The notes under the pieces were generated by a model, which did no database searches, was not told where the DNA came from, and saw only the letters and a list, made by a program, of their open reading frames with translations. Shown piece after piece: positions 1 to 7,268 of a stretch of 64,000 nt of DNA. The position numbers and the translations under genes were made by a program. Source of the stretch: Sphaerisporangium album (GTDB lineage Bacteria > Actinomycetota > Actinomycetes > Streptosporangiales > Streptosporangiaceae); assembly GCF_003323745.1 (NCBI RefSeq), contig NZ_QOIL01000014.1, positions 1-64,000 of the forward strand. The letters are read 5' to 3'. Position 1 is the first letter of the stretch. Each line of letters opens with the position of its first letter.

Positions 1-1
1 A

Positions 2-118
2 CGCGCGAACGCCCAGTTGAAGGCCTGGCGCATCCTGCGAAAGCTCCGCTGCTGCCCACTTCGCGCAGGTCAGATCGTCAAAGCAATCCTCGTCCTACAA
101 CTCCGGGAAGCCCGCTGA
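2..118 (+). mobile_element. Transposase C-terminal fragment (IS5-type DDE, partial)
   Basis: An open frame enters from the left edge and runs 38 codons to TGA at 116-118. It reads RANAQLKAWRILRKLRCC and then a hydrophobic, basic tail. The 'N-x-x-L-K-x-W-R-I-L' pattern is typical of the C-terminus of IS5/DDE_Tnp_4 transposases, after the catalytic glutamate. Only the tail lies in the window, so I cannot tell whether the element is intact. It marks the left border of an accessory block. Confidence 0.6.
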
Positions 119-260
119 AATAGGCTCAGTCATCCGTGACCGGAGACGTAACGACTGACCATGATGTTGTTGCGGCTATTTGGAGCCGATATGACACCAT
201 TAGAGGGGACGCCTATCCCCAGCATGTATCGCTGAAGATGATCCACGATGGGATTGATCA

Positions 261-485
261 ATGGACCGCAGAACTCTGAGCAGCGTAGATCTGTCGAAGG
301 CTGCCTGGCAGAAGAGTGCCCGCAGCGGTGGCACGGGAGGTGGGTGCGTGGAGGTCGCGAGGAACCTGCCGGGAGTGACCGCCGTCCGGGACAGCAAGAA
401 CCCCGATGGGCCTGTGCTGCTGTTCGTGCCGGGCGAGTGGGGCGCGTTCCTCAATGGCGTCAGGCGTGATGACCTCACCGCCTAA
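261..485 (+). CDS. DUF397 domain protein
   Basis: This 74-residue protein has the full DUF397 signature. There is a W-x-K-S-x-x-S-G-G segment followed by G-C-V-E-V-A near residues 16-33, then V-R-D-S-K-N-P and the G-E-W-x-A-F-L end. DUF397 proteins are small, actinobacteria-restricted partners of DUF5753/Scr1-type XRE regulators (for example beside WhiJ-like regulators) and are thought to antagonise them. Here the XRE gene lies 2.5 kb away on the other strand, not directly beside it. Residues 30-74 are duplicated as a truncated copy at 4879-5016. Start chosen at ATG 261 because it covers the whole domain. Confidence 0.85.
   Translation: MDRRTLSSVDLSKAAWQKSARSGGTGGGCVEVARNLPGVTAVRDSKNPDGPVLLFVPGEWGAFLNGVRRDDLTA
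348..485 (+). repeat. Direct repeat copy 1 (DUF397 3' part)
   Basis: These 138 bp match 4879-5016 at 123 of 138 positions by hand alignment (89%), in the same orientation and reading frame. Most differences lie in the last 45 bp. The two copies bracket about 4.4 kb holding the radical SAM, exonuclease, kinase, XRE and DUF6879 genes. Confidence 0.85.
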
Positions 486-509
486 CGGGAGCTACCGATG
501 AGGAGCGTG

Positions 510-1178
510 TCACCAGGTGCGGGCATCGGTGGTTTCCAGCTCGGGGACGGCGAAGAAGGCTTGGAGCCGGTCTCGGATGATCTGGGCGAGCTGGTCGGGG
601 GCCATAGTCGTGCAGTCAATGCGCAGGACGTCGTATCCGGCCTGGACGAGGCGGGCACATGCCTGCCGGTAGAAGCGGGATTCGGCGTGGGAGGAGCCGG
701 GGGCGAGCTGGAAGCGGTTGTGGGCTCCGCGGGACTCCAGACGAGCGGCGATCGTCTGCGGGTCGGCTTCGAGGACGACGGCCAGATCGGGGCGGTCGGC
801 GTGGGCGTTCAGGCTCCACAGGAAGGCGGGGTCGACTCCGTCGAACCGCTGCATGACCAGGCCGGACGGCACGTAACGGTCGCAGAGGACGGTCTCGCCG
901 GCCTCCAGCCGAGGCCGGATCTCGCTTTCGAGGTGGTGGTAGCGGTCTGCGCTGTACAGGCAGGCGAGGGCCGGTCCGCTGACGGTCTCGGTGAGGTTGC
1001 GGGCGAGGGTCCCGATGGGCCCGGTGGACGGCTCGGCGGTCGTGTGGACCTGCTCCCCGTCAGCGATGAGGAGCTGGGACAGGTGCGCGAGGATCGTTGA
1101 CTTGCCCGCGCTGGACGGCCCGTCGATCGAGATGAACAGGCCTCGTTGATGGTCAGAAGAGGGCCGGAGCCGGGTCAT
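510..1178 (-). CDS. dTMP kinase-like P-loop nucleotide kinase
   Basis: A 222-residue protein of thymidylate kinase size. A Walker A motif GPSSAGKST lies at residues 20-28 and is followed by a DRYVPSG segment near residue 97, matching the DR(Y/F) catalytic motif of TMP kinases. The family phosphorylates dTMP to dTDP in the cytoplasm. It is the third gene of a minus-strand set; its start lies inside the 3' end of the exonuclease gene (26-nt overlap), with an AAGGAAG ribosome site six bases upstream. The accessory setting and odd partners suggest it is not the housekeeping tmk but a specialised nucleotide or modified-thymidylate kinase. The substrate is unknown. Confidence 0.8.
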   Translation of the reverse strand: MTRLRPSSDHQRGLFISIDGPSSAGKSTILAHLSQLLIADGEQVHTTAEPSTGPIGTLARNLTETVSGPALACLYSADRYHHLESEIRPRLEAGETVLCDRYVPSGLVMQRFDGVDPAFLWSLNAHADRPDLAVVLEADPQTIAARLESRGAHNRFQLAPGSSHAESRFYRQACARLVQAGYDVLRIDCTTMAPDQLAQIIRDRLQAFFAVPELETTDARTW

Positions 1179-1749
1179 CGGGTTCTTCCTTTCCCAGCAG
1201 GCCGAGAAGCGTCAGCCCAGGGTCAGAGTGGGAGGTCGCCAGATGGACGAGGAGCCGTGCGCAGACGATCGCGTCGTAGGCGGCTCGGTGCGGGCGCAGG
1301 TCGGGAGCGATGCCTTCGGCCAGGCCGAAGGCATCGACGAGGTTCCCGAGCTTGTAGGAGACCTGGCCAGGTGCAAGACGGCGGGCGGCCTTCAAGGTGT
1401 CGACGACCTCGATCGGGCTGAAGCCTGGGAGCGAGCGGGTGACCACGTCGAGATCGACGTGCGCGTTGTGGGCGACGAAGACCGCGTCGTCGAGATCCTT
1501 TCGGATCTCATCGGCGACCTCGGCCACCGTCGACGCAGCCGCCACCTCCTCGTCTCCGATCCGGTGGAAGCGCCGGGCCATCAAGGTGATCGGCCTCGGC
1601 GGGTTCACCAGCCACGACCGGGGCTCTCCGACCGTTCCGTTCTCGATCGGGACGATGGCGATCTCAACGAGGTCCGGCGGACGCTGGCCGTTGCCTTCGA
1701 CGTCCACGACGGTGTAGCGGTGACTGTTCCACGGCTTGACGGTGTTCAT
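1153..1749 (-). CDS. DEDDh 3'-5' exonuclease
   Basis: A 198-residue single-domain exonuclease of the DnaQ/RNase T fold. All three exo motifs are visible: DxE at D16-E18 (DVEGNG), NxxxD at N95-D99, and HxAxxD at H154-D159. This predicts a complete DEDDh active site binding two metal ions. The ATG at 1749 overlaps the radical SAM stop as ATGA, so translation is coupled, and a longer in-frame upstream extension was not used. It would trim DNA or RNA 3' ends. Its coupling to a radical SAM enzyme and a thymidylate-kinase-like protein suggests a joint role in nucleic acid or nucleotide processing. Confidence 0.82.
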   Translation of the reverse strand: MNTVKPWNSHRYTVVDVEGNGQRPPDLVEIAIVPIENGTVGEPRSWLVNPPRPITLMARRFHRIGDEEVAAASTVAEVADEIRKDLDDAVFVAHNAHVDLDVVTRSLPGFSPIEVVDTLKAARRLAPGQVSYKLGNLVDAFGLAEGIAPDLRPHRAAYDAIVCARLLVHLATSHSDPGLTLLGLLGKEEPDDPAPALF

Positions 1750-2906
1750 GCGGGCTGTTCCCATCCGATCTCGGCGCGTCCGTGGCGGTTGAGCAGGTGC
1801 GGGTGCTCGGCGTCGTGGATCTGAAAGGCGAACTGGTGCTGGAGGAAGTACCGCGGTTGCTCGTCCCGGACTCCTTCGACCTGCGCCGCCCGCTCGGTGA
1901 CGTCGAGCACCCTCAACCCTGCCGCCTCGGGCAGGTCCACAACGGCCTCTTGAAGCTGCCGTGCCGTGGGAACCTCGTGCGCTCCCGCGCAAAGCTGGAG
2001 CTGTCGGACCGGGCAGATGTCGCAGAGTTCGCGGATGCCGTAGTGCCCGTTGTAGTCCGGAAGCCCGTGGACGAAGGCCACGGCGCAGGAGGTCTTGCGG
2101 AACAGCACGGCCGAGCCCTCCGCATCTGCGAACGCTTCGAGAACCCGCTGTTCCAGCGTCTCGGGCACGATCTTGCGGCGTGCGGTGCCCTCGTAGGGCT
2201 CGGGCAGGCCGTTGGCCTTGTAGTAATCGGCGATTTCGCCCCGATAGAACAGCCCCGTGAAGACGGCGGCGTCCGCGTGCTTGGACAGTTCGGCGGCCGT
2301 GGCGAGGTGCTCCGGGCTGTCGTTGAGGCCGGGGACGAGGGGGCGCCAGTAGAAGACCGTCCGATAGCGGCGCAGCCGTAGCTCGTTGGCGAGCTTCATT
2401 GAGGCGGCAGCGATGCCGGAGGCGAACGGCTCAATGCGCTTGTCGGTGATGCCGGAGTAGGTGAACAGCAGCGTGACCTTCAGGTTCGCCAGCGCGTTCA
2501 GCCGTTCGCTGTCCTCCGGCTTAAGAACGAACCGGGTGATTACCAGGATGTGGTTGGTCAGGCCCCGGCCGTCGAGGTCCTCAAGGCAGGCGAACAAGTG
2601 GTCCTTCACCCCGGGCAGCAGCGGATCGGTCGCCCGGTTGAAGATCTGCAACGGCGTCGTGTGCGGCCGGAAGTAACGGTGCCCCACCAGCAGCTCGACG
2701 GCCTCAGCGTCCGACATGAGCGCGGTCGGCTTGCGGGAGTCCCATAGGCCGTAGGTGTGGCGGATGCAGTAGGCGCAGTCCAGCGGGCAGCCCTGGACGT
2801 GGTTGAGGGATAGCCCGGACTTGCGGTACTCCACGACTTCCTGCGCACGCGGCGGCAACGCGGCCACGGCAGCGGGTTCAAGGAGCGGAACGATGACCTT
2901 GCTCAC
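1746..2906 (-). CDS. Radical SAM enzyme (SplB/COG1533-like)
   Basis: A 386-residue protein whose CxxxCxxC cluster, CPLDCAYC, sits at residues 40-47 and should bind the [4Fe-4S]/SAM centre. The following region (ATDPLLPG; VITRFVL) resembles the SplB/DNA-photolyase-like radical SAM group rather than viperin, because no GGEP motif follows. A second cysteine group, LCDICPVRQLQLC, near the C-terminus could hold another metal centre. Start chosen at GTG 2906, preceded by GGAGG with six-base spacing, instead of an upstream frame extension. It is the first gene of the rSAM-exonuclease-kinase set. Substrate unknown; a thymine-lesion or modified-nucleotide role is a guess from its partners. Confidence 0.78.
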   Translation of the reverse strand: MSKVIVPLLEPAAVAALPPRAQEVVEYRKSGLSLNHVQGCPLDCAYCIRHTYGLWDSRKPTALMSDAEAVELLVGHRYFRPHTTPLQIFNRATDPLLPGVKDHLFACLEDLDGRGLTNHILVITRFVLKPEDSERLNALANLKVTLLFTYSGITDKRIEPFASGIAAASMKLANELRLRRYRTVFYWRPLVPGLNDSPEHLATAAELSKHADAAVFTGLFYRGEIADYYKANGLPEPYEGTARRKIVPETLEQRVLEAFADAEGSAVLFRKTSCAVAFVHGLPDYNGHYGIRELCDICPVRQLQLCAGAHEVPTARQLQEAVVDLPEAAGLRVLDVTERAAQVEGVRDEQPRYFLQHQFAFQIHDAEHPHLLNRHGRAEIGWEQPA

Positions 2907-2953
2907 GGAGCGCCTCCGAAGTATTACGGGGATGACGCCGTGAGGGTGACATG

Positions 2954-2968
2954 TGCGGCATAGCCGCA
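2954..2968. promoter_or_regulatory. Palindrome upstream of radical SAM gene
   Basis: TGCGGC-ATA-GCCGCA is a perfect 6-bp inverted repeat in the 125-bp gap between the XRE stop and the radical SAM start. It could be an operator or a weak hairpin in the leader of the radical SAM transcript. Confidence 0.35.
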
Positions 2969-3015
2969 TCCAGCAATGTTCTCGGGATTTCCGAAACATC
3001 CTCTAGACCCGTTCG

Positions 3016-3029
3016 GCCGAGAAATCGGC
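3016..3029 (-). terminator. Short stem-loop after XRE gene
   Basis: GCCGA-GAAA-TCGGC forms a 5-bp stem with a tetraloop starting two bases beyond the XRE stop codon. There is no T-tract, so it may only be a weak terminator or 3'-end stabiliser separating the regulator from the radical SAM genes. Confidence 0.3.
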
Positions 3030-3031
3030 TG

Positions 3032-3904
3032 CTACTCCTCGTCGGAGGTTTCGCCGTCGGGCAACACGGCCCGCAGGTCCTCCATCACGCGGGTGACGAT
3101 CGCCCGCATGTCCGAACCGTAGGAGGCCATTCCGGCCAGCGATCGGAAGATCCGCGAATAGGCCTCGGTCTCGTGCTGCTGCGCGAGGTTGAGTTCCGCG
3201 GTGAACGTCTCCACCAGGACCCGCTCGGAGTCGAACAGCCAGAAGCCGTGCTTCGGTGCCGTCACATACACGGTGCTGAAGCCGATGACGCCAAGCCGGA
3301 CGTTCGGCAGCGTCGAGGCGGTGACCAGCCGATCGAGCTGCCCGAGCATGACCTCCGGCGAACACATTCGGTACCGCAGTGCGGCCTCGCTGACCACGAG
3401 GTGGAACCGCTTACGGCTGTCGTAGAGCACCTCCTGGCGGAGCATCCGGGCGCGTATCGCCTCGTCGATGTCGTTAGCCAGGCCGTGCATGGCGATGGCC
3501 TCCGCTATGCGCGCTCGGGCATAACCCGGAGTCTGTACGAGGCCGGGGATGTAACAGGGTTCGAAGACGCGAAGAAAGCTCGCACGTTGTTCGTGTTCGC
3601 CCCACTCGTTCTGATGGTGGCGCATACCGTCACGGAGAACCCGCTGCCATTCGGCATGACGTGACTCCAGGGTGCGCAGTGCGGCCAGCAGCGAATCGCG
3701 ATCCTCACCGCTGGCCCCGGTCGCCTCGACCCAGCCCATGACGTCCTGCTCGGCGGGCGTCTGCTTGCCGGTCTCCAACTTGGAGACCTTCGACGGCGGC
3801 CAGCCGAGCGACTCCGCTAGCTCACGACCGGTGAGGCCTGCCGCCCGGCGCAGTTCACGAAGCCGCCCGCCGAGGGCCTCCCGCTCGTGATGAACGTTGG
3901 TCAC
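3032..3904 (-). CDS. XRE regulator with DUF5753 (Scr1 family)
   Basis: A 290-residue cytoplasmic DNA-binding protein. An N-terminal HTH lies near residues 9-60 (LRRAAGLTGRELAESLGW, then SKVSKLETGKQ). The DUF5753 sensor-like domain follows and includes the hallmark IPGLVQTPGYARA segment near residue 120. These regulators are abundant in actinomycetes, pair with DUF397 proteins and control development or antibiotic genes. It follows the DUF6879 gene by 23 bp on the same strand, so both are probably cotranscribed. The nearest DUF397 genes are the two flanking copies at 261 and 4879. Confidence 0.9.
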   Translation of the reverse strand: MTNVHHEREALGGRLRELRRAAGLTGRELAESLGWPPSKVSKLETGKQTPAEQDVMGWVEATGASGEDRDSLLAALRTLESRHAEWQRVLRDGMRHHQNEWGEHEQRASFLRVFEPCYIPGLVQTPGYARARIAEAIAMHGLANDIDEAIRARMLRQEVLYDSRKRFHLVVSEAALRYRMCSPEVMLGQLDRLVTASTLPNVRLGVIGFSTVYVTAPKHGFWLFDSERVLVETFTAELNLAQQHETEAYSRIFRSLAGMASYGSDMRAIVTRVMEDLRAVLPDGETSDEE

Positions 3905-3927
3905 TCGCTACCTCTACCGCACAACGT

Positions 3928-4452
3928 TCACGGGCTTTGAATCCGGGCGGCGAACTCGTCCCGCGACACCGACCGGTGGAAGGCGTCGTCCAGGGCGGTC
4001 GAGCACTCCACGACCACCGAGGGATCGGTGATGATCTCCGCGCCCAGAAGCTTGTGGTCATCGGTGAAATGCAGCTTCGCGACCCGGTTGGAGTCGAACA
4101 CCCAGAAGTCGAACTCGGGCAGCCCGGCCGCGTCCCGCCGGTCGAGATAACGGATGTCCTCACCCGCCGCGTTGTTGTGCCGGGCCAGGTCGAGCCCGTA
4201 TCGGGCGTAGTCGCTCAACGGCACCGACACGACCCGGACCCGCCGCATCGTCCTCCCGTCCGTCACGGCCTGCTTGACGATCCCGGTCCAGTTCTGGAAC
4301 CACGTCATGTCCTCAGACTCACCTGCCAGGAATCGCCGCATCGGCTCGTACTCGCTCGGAGAGTCGTACCAATCCCGCACCTCCAGACGGCGCGCGGTAT
4401 GCGCGAAGGTACGAAAGAGATCGACGAACGCCGGCCCGCTGACGAGACTCAA
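3928..4452 (-). CDS. DUF6879 family protein
   Basis: A 174-residue cytoplasmic protein with the DUF6879 pattern: an N-terminal F-x-x-L-F-x-x-F-x-x-T-A-x-R-L-E region, a central FQNWTGIVK stretch and an FWVFDSNRVAKLHF segment near residues 125-140. Its molecular role is unknown. In actinomycetes it is repeatedly found beside DUF397/XRE genes, as here. Its ATG overlaps the stop of the upstream small gene by ATGA, showing coupled translation. Confidence 0.85.
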   Translation of the reverse strand: MSLVSGPAFVDLFRTFAHTARRLEVRDWYDSPSEYEPMRRFLAGESEDMTWFQNWTGIVKQAVTDGRTMRRVRVVSVPLSDYARYGLDLARHNNAAGEDIRYLDRRDAAGLPEFDFWVFDSNRVAKLHFTDDHKLLGAEIITDPSVVVECSTALDDAFHRSVSRDEFAARIQSP

Positions 4453-4718
4453 CTCTCCTCCAGCGGCGGCCGCCCCTCGGTCGACGTCTTCCGCTGCCGG
4501 TTCCTCCGGGGGTCGACGCCCAGCGGGTTGTTCACGAACTCCAGTAGCTCGATCGGGATTTCGACGAAGTCCTCGTGGCCCGGAACCTCACCGATATCCG
4601 CGAGCGCCTGCCGATCCGTGACCTTGTACCCCTGGATGATCAAGGTTCCGCGATCGGTCGCGAAGACCGTGGGAGACCCGCCCTCGCCCGATCCTGAACC
4701 CAAGTACCTGACCCGCAT
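4449..4718 (-). CDS. Small hypothetical protein, partner of DUF6879
   Basis: An 89-residue protein beginning MRVRYLGSGSGEGGSPTVF. It appears to hold a short beta-rich domain (TLIIQGYKV; DFVEIPIELLEFV) and then a basic tail. Start chosen at ATG 4718 because GGAG stands six bases upstream; a longer frame to 4769 has no ribosome site. It is the first gene of the operon with DUF6879 and XRE. I do not recognise a characterised function; small acidic proteins of this type commonly precede DUF6879 genes in actinomycetes. Confidence 0.7.
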   Translation of the reverse strand: MRVRYLGSGSGEGGSPTVFATDRGTLIIQGYKVTDRQALADIGEVPGHEDFVEIPIELLEFVNNPLGVDPRRNRQRKTSTEGRPPLEES

Positions 4719-4878
4719 CAGCCGCTCCGTACTCGAACTTTCGCGAACCTTTCTCCAGCCAGAGACCATGCGCGATCACCCTACGTCAAGGGGTTGTCGT
4801 AATCATGGCCGACCACGGCCATCCAACTGAGGCACTTCAACGGCCGTCCAGACTGGCAACGACAATCGTTCACTGAGG

Positions 4879-5016
4879 ATGGAGGTCGCGAGGAACCTGC
4901 CGGGAGTGACCGCCGTCCGGGACGGTAAGAACCCCGATGGGCCTGTGCTGCTGTTCGTGCCGGGTGAGTGGGGTGCGTTCCTCCACGGCCTGAGCAGCGG
5001 CGACCTCACCGCCTGA
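4879..5016 (+). pseudogene. Truncated DUF397 copy (direct repeat copy 2)
   Basis: A 45-codon frame, from ATG 4879 to TGA, equivalent to residues 30-74 of the DUF397 protein at 261-485. It keeps V-R-D-G-K-N-P and G-E-W-G-A-F-L but lacks the first 29 residues, including the W-x-K-S-S-G-G part, so it is probably not a working DUF397 protein. DNA identity to copy 1 is 123/138. The ATG replaces the GTG valine codon of copy 1, and no good ribosome site is evident. Confidence 0.7.
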
Positions 5017-5118
5017 CAGGAACTGCCGGTCGCGTGCACCCGTGATGATCCGGTTGGTGGTACGAAGGGTCGCGAGACACGCTGGTTCGCCGGGGGCGCG
5101 GACGAATACCATTCACAG

Positions 5119-5464
5119 GTGGCTGAAGAGTCGGAAGACCCGCTTCGTGACAGGCGTGTGCCCTTCGATCTTGAGGCTTACAAGCTTCGGTCCAGGACCG
5201 GGCCCTGCTTCGTCTGTGCGATCGTGGCCGGCGATCCCGATCACGCCGATCACCAGGTCGTCTTCGAGGACGACGACCACATCGCGTTTCTCGCGAGGTA
5301 CGCGACATTAGTCGGGTATGTGCTGGTCGCTCCGAAGGCGCATATCGAGCACGTGGTGCGGGATCTCGACGAGGGCGCGTTCGGGCGGCTGATGCGGGCC
5401 CTGGGAGCCGGAGCAGGCGGCCTCGCTCGCCGCGCGCATCCGCACAGCACTGGCCGGTCGATGA
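5119..5464 (+). pseudogene. HIT family protein, frameshifted and truncated
   Basis: The first ~90 codons encode a normal actinobacterial HIT domain start: a CFVC zinc-type motif at residues 30-33, then VFEDDDHIAFLARY and VLVAPKAHIEHV. Around 5400 the frame fails. In the +1 frame the helix continues as WEPEQAASLAARIRTAL and stops at 5462-5464. The catalytic H-x-H-x-H segment is absent in every frame downstream, so the gene cannot make an active nucleotide hydrolase or transferase. Decay next to repeats and a toxin-antitoxin pair fits a rearranged accessory region. Confidence 0.75.
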
Positions 5465-5546
5465 AACCCGGGGGTGCCAGGCCACGGGTCATCGACACAG
5501 GGTGGCACGACAACGCGGACGAGCCGAAGCTTTCCGGAAACAGTCC

Positions 5547-5963
5547 CTATGGCGCGGGCCGGCGTGGCTGGACGAGGTGGACCCGTGGGTCGACGTTCGC
5601 CCATTTCTTGTCCGCCGACAAGATCTCCGCATCAAGGAAAATGCCTGTTGCCAGCACGAACGCGTCGGGGAGCCGAAGGAAGCGATGTTCGGCTCGGAGT
5701 CGCGCGGCATCCAAGGCGATGTACTGGACCAGCGGCACCGGTGTCCCGAAGGCGGCACGGATCTGGCCTAGCCGCTCTACCATGCTCTGCCGACCTTGCC
5801 GGGCGGCCCCCACCAGGATCTCTGATACGACGCTGATGGGCACGAGGACGTGGTCGTTCCGTCGGCGTCGATGTCGGACGGCATCCGCCGAGACTTCGTG
5901 CAGCGCATCCTTTGGGTCGAACAACCCGAGCAGGACGCTGCTGTCGATGACTACCTTTCCCAT
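5547..5963 (-). CDS. PIN-domain ribonuclease toxin (VapC-like)
   Basis: A 138-residue PIN protein. Conserved acidic residues are visible: D7 in KVVIDSSVLL, the E of SVVSEILVGA near residue 48, and the D residues of PDAFVLATG and ILSADKKW in the C-terminal half. PIN toxins cleave RNA, often initiator tRNA or rRNA, with Mg2+. The gene overlaps the preceding antitoxin gene by 13 nt, the usual order for a type II toxin-antitoxin pair. It is likely autoregulated by the antitoxin-toxin complex. Confidence 0.85.
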   Translation of the reverse strand: MGKVVIDSSVLLGLFDPKDALHEVSADAVRHRRRRNDHVLVPISVVSEILVGAARQGRQSMVERLGQIRAAFGTPVPLVQYIALDAARLRAEHRFLRLPDAFVLATGIFLDAEILSADKKWANVDPRVHLVQPRRPAP

Positions 5964-6217
5964 TCGTCGCGAAGGCTCTGCAGGTCGGTTGCCTCGGCCA
6001 GCCCCGGAGCGGAGCCGATGAGGTCGTCGAGGGCCGAAAGATCTCCAGGGACGACGTGCGCCTCCACCGCCTCCACGACCTCCGGTGCCACGACCGCGGC
6101 AAGTCGGCGGCCGTTTCTCGTGAGGTAGACGACCTCACCCTCAGCAATCGCGGCGGCTAGATCGTCCAGATGCTCAGGCACCTCGGCCAGAGGCAATTCG
6201 TGCGCGTGGGTGGACAC
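5951..6217 (-). CDS. Phd/YefM-type antitoxin
   Basis: An 88-residue protein with the Phd/YefM N-terminal DNA-binding fold (LPLAEVPEHLDDLAAAI, VVYLTRNGRRLAAVV) and a variable C-terminal tail that should wrap around the PIN toxin. It is the first gene of the pair. The GTG start at 6217 lacks a clear Shine-Dalgarno site. A TACGAT -10-like hexamer ends six bases upstream, so a leaderless transcript is plausible. Confidence 0.82.
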   Translation of the reverse strand: MSTHAHELPLAEVPEHLDDLAAAIAEGEVVYLTRNGRRLAAVVAPEVVEAVEAHVVPGDLSALDDLIGSAPGLAEATDLQSLRDEWER

Positions 6218-6286
6218 GAGTAGATCGTACCCCGGCCCTCCGTGGGCACACTGCGTTATCGCAAATATACGTTCCGGTGCGGCGAT

Positions 6287-6898
6287 TCAACGTGTGGCCG
6301 GCTCCTGGGAGCTGGACGTGCGGGTTTGCATCGCGTGCTCGACGAGGGTGACCAGGACGTTCTTGCTGGACTCGCGGCGGCGGGCGTCGCAGAGGACGAC
6401 GGGGGTGCTCGGCCCGAGGTCCACCGCCATGCGGATCTCCTCGATGTCGTACTGCCGGGCCCCCTCGAAGCAGTTGACGGCGACGATGAACGGCGTGCCG
6501 CGCCGCTCGAAGTAGTCGACGGACGGGAAGCAGTCGGCCAGGCGGCGGGTGTCGGCGATCACGACCGCGCCCATCGCGCCGAGGGCCAGCTCGTCCCACA
6601 CGAACCAGAACCGCTCCTGGCCGGGCGTGCCGAACAGGTACAGGACGTGGTCCTCGCCGATCGAGATGCGGCCGAAGTCCATGGCGACCGTCGTGGTCTT
6701 CTTGGCCTCGATGCCCGACAGGTCGTCGACCCCGACGCCCCGGTCGGTGAGCGTCTCCTCGGTGCGCAGGGGCCGGGTCTCCGACACCGACCCCACCATC
6801 GTGGTCTTCCCGACCCCGAACCCGCCCGCGATCAGGATCTTGATCGCGGTGGGCAGTTTCGCCCGGCCGACGTCGCGGCTAGAGCGTCCGTAGTCCAT
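6287..6898 (-). CDS. cvnD: Conservon Ras-like GTPase CvnD
   Basis: A ~203-residue small GTPase of the conservon/MglA-like group. The P-loop GGFGVGKTTM lies near residues 25-34 and FGTPGQERF marks the G3 region. The usual C-terminal NKxD is replaced by VAVNCFEG, as is normal in this family. CvnD is proposed to switch a membrane-associated complex with CvnA, B and C. Start ATG 6898 lies 20 bp inside the DUF742 gene, so translation is coupled; an in-frame upstream extension was not used. Last gene of the four-gene unit. Confidence 0.9.
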   Translation of the reverse strand: MDYGRSSRDVGRAKLPTAIKILIAGGFGVGKTTMVGSVSETRPLRTEETLTDRGVGVDDLSGIEAKKTTTVAMDFGRISIGEDHVLYLFGTPGQERFWFVWDELALGAMGAVVIADTRRLADCFPSVDYFERRGTPFIVAVNCFEGARQYDIEEIRMAVDLGPSTPVVLCDARRRESSKNVLVTLVEHAMQTRTSSSQEPATR

Positions 6899-7268
6899 TG
6901 AGCACCGCCTTGTAGGTTTCCAGGTCGAGAACGTCGGTCTCACGCGCGGGTTCCTGGATGGCCACGAATCCTCTGTCGACGAGGTCGCCGAGGAGGACGC
7001 GCACGGTCCCGGCCGGGAGATCGAGGTGAGCGGCGATCTCGGCGACGGACAACGGCCGGTCGCAGAGTTTGACGATCGTGTGATGCTCGGGTCCGAGACC
7101 GGGTTCCGCCGTGATCACCGGGTTGATGGTCACGACGAGGGTGATCAGGTCGATCTTGCCCCGGCTGGGCTGGGTGCGGCCGCGCGTCATGACGTACGGG
7201 CGGACGATGCGTCCGGCCTCGTCATCGAGCCACTGCTCGTCCGCGCTGCCGTCGGAGAGGCTCGTCAT
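6879..7268 (-). CDS. cvnC: Conservon DUF742 protein CvnC
   Basis: A 129-residue DUF742 protein. It has VRPYVMTRGRT near the N-terminus and a winged-helix-like DNA-binding-type region (LSVAEIAAHLDLPAGTVRVL) in the second half. Family members bind the CvnA/CvnB/CvnD complex on the membrane side. Its ATG overlaps the CvnB stop (7265-7268), giving ATGA coupling. Confidence 0.9.
   Translation of the reverse strand: MTSLSDGSADEQWLDDEAGRIVRPYVMTRGRTQPSRGKIDLITLVVTINPVITAEPGLGPEHHTIVKLCDRPLSVAEIAAHLDLPAGTVRVLLGDLVDRGFVAIQEPARETDVLDLETYKAVLNGLRTL

Noticed and set aside
1750-1992. Upstream extension of the exonuclease frame
   Set aside because: Lies inside the radical SAM gene; the ATGA overlap at 1746-1749 marks the start.
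1746-2906. Identification of the radical SAM protein as a viperin
   Set aside because: The cluster CPLDCAYC fits, but the NFSGGEP-like motif and CNYKCGFCF context of viperins are missing; it looks closer to SplB-type enzymes.
2904-2999. Longer N-terminus for the radical SAM protein
   Set aside because: The GTG at 2906 has GGAGG at ideal spacing; the extra residues (Cys/His/Arg-rich) match nothing in the family.
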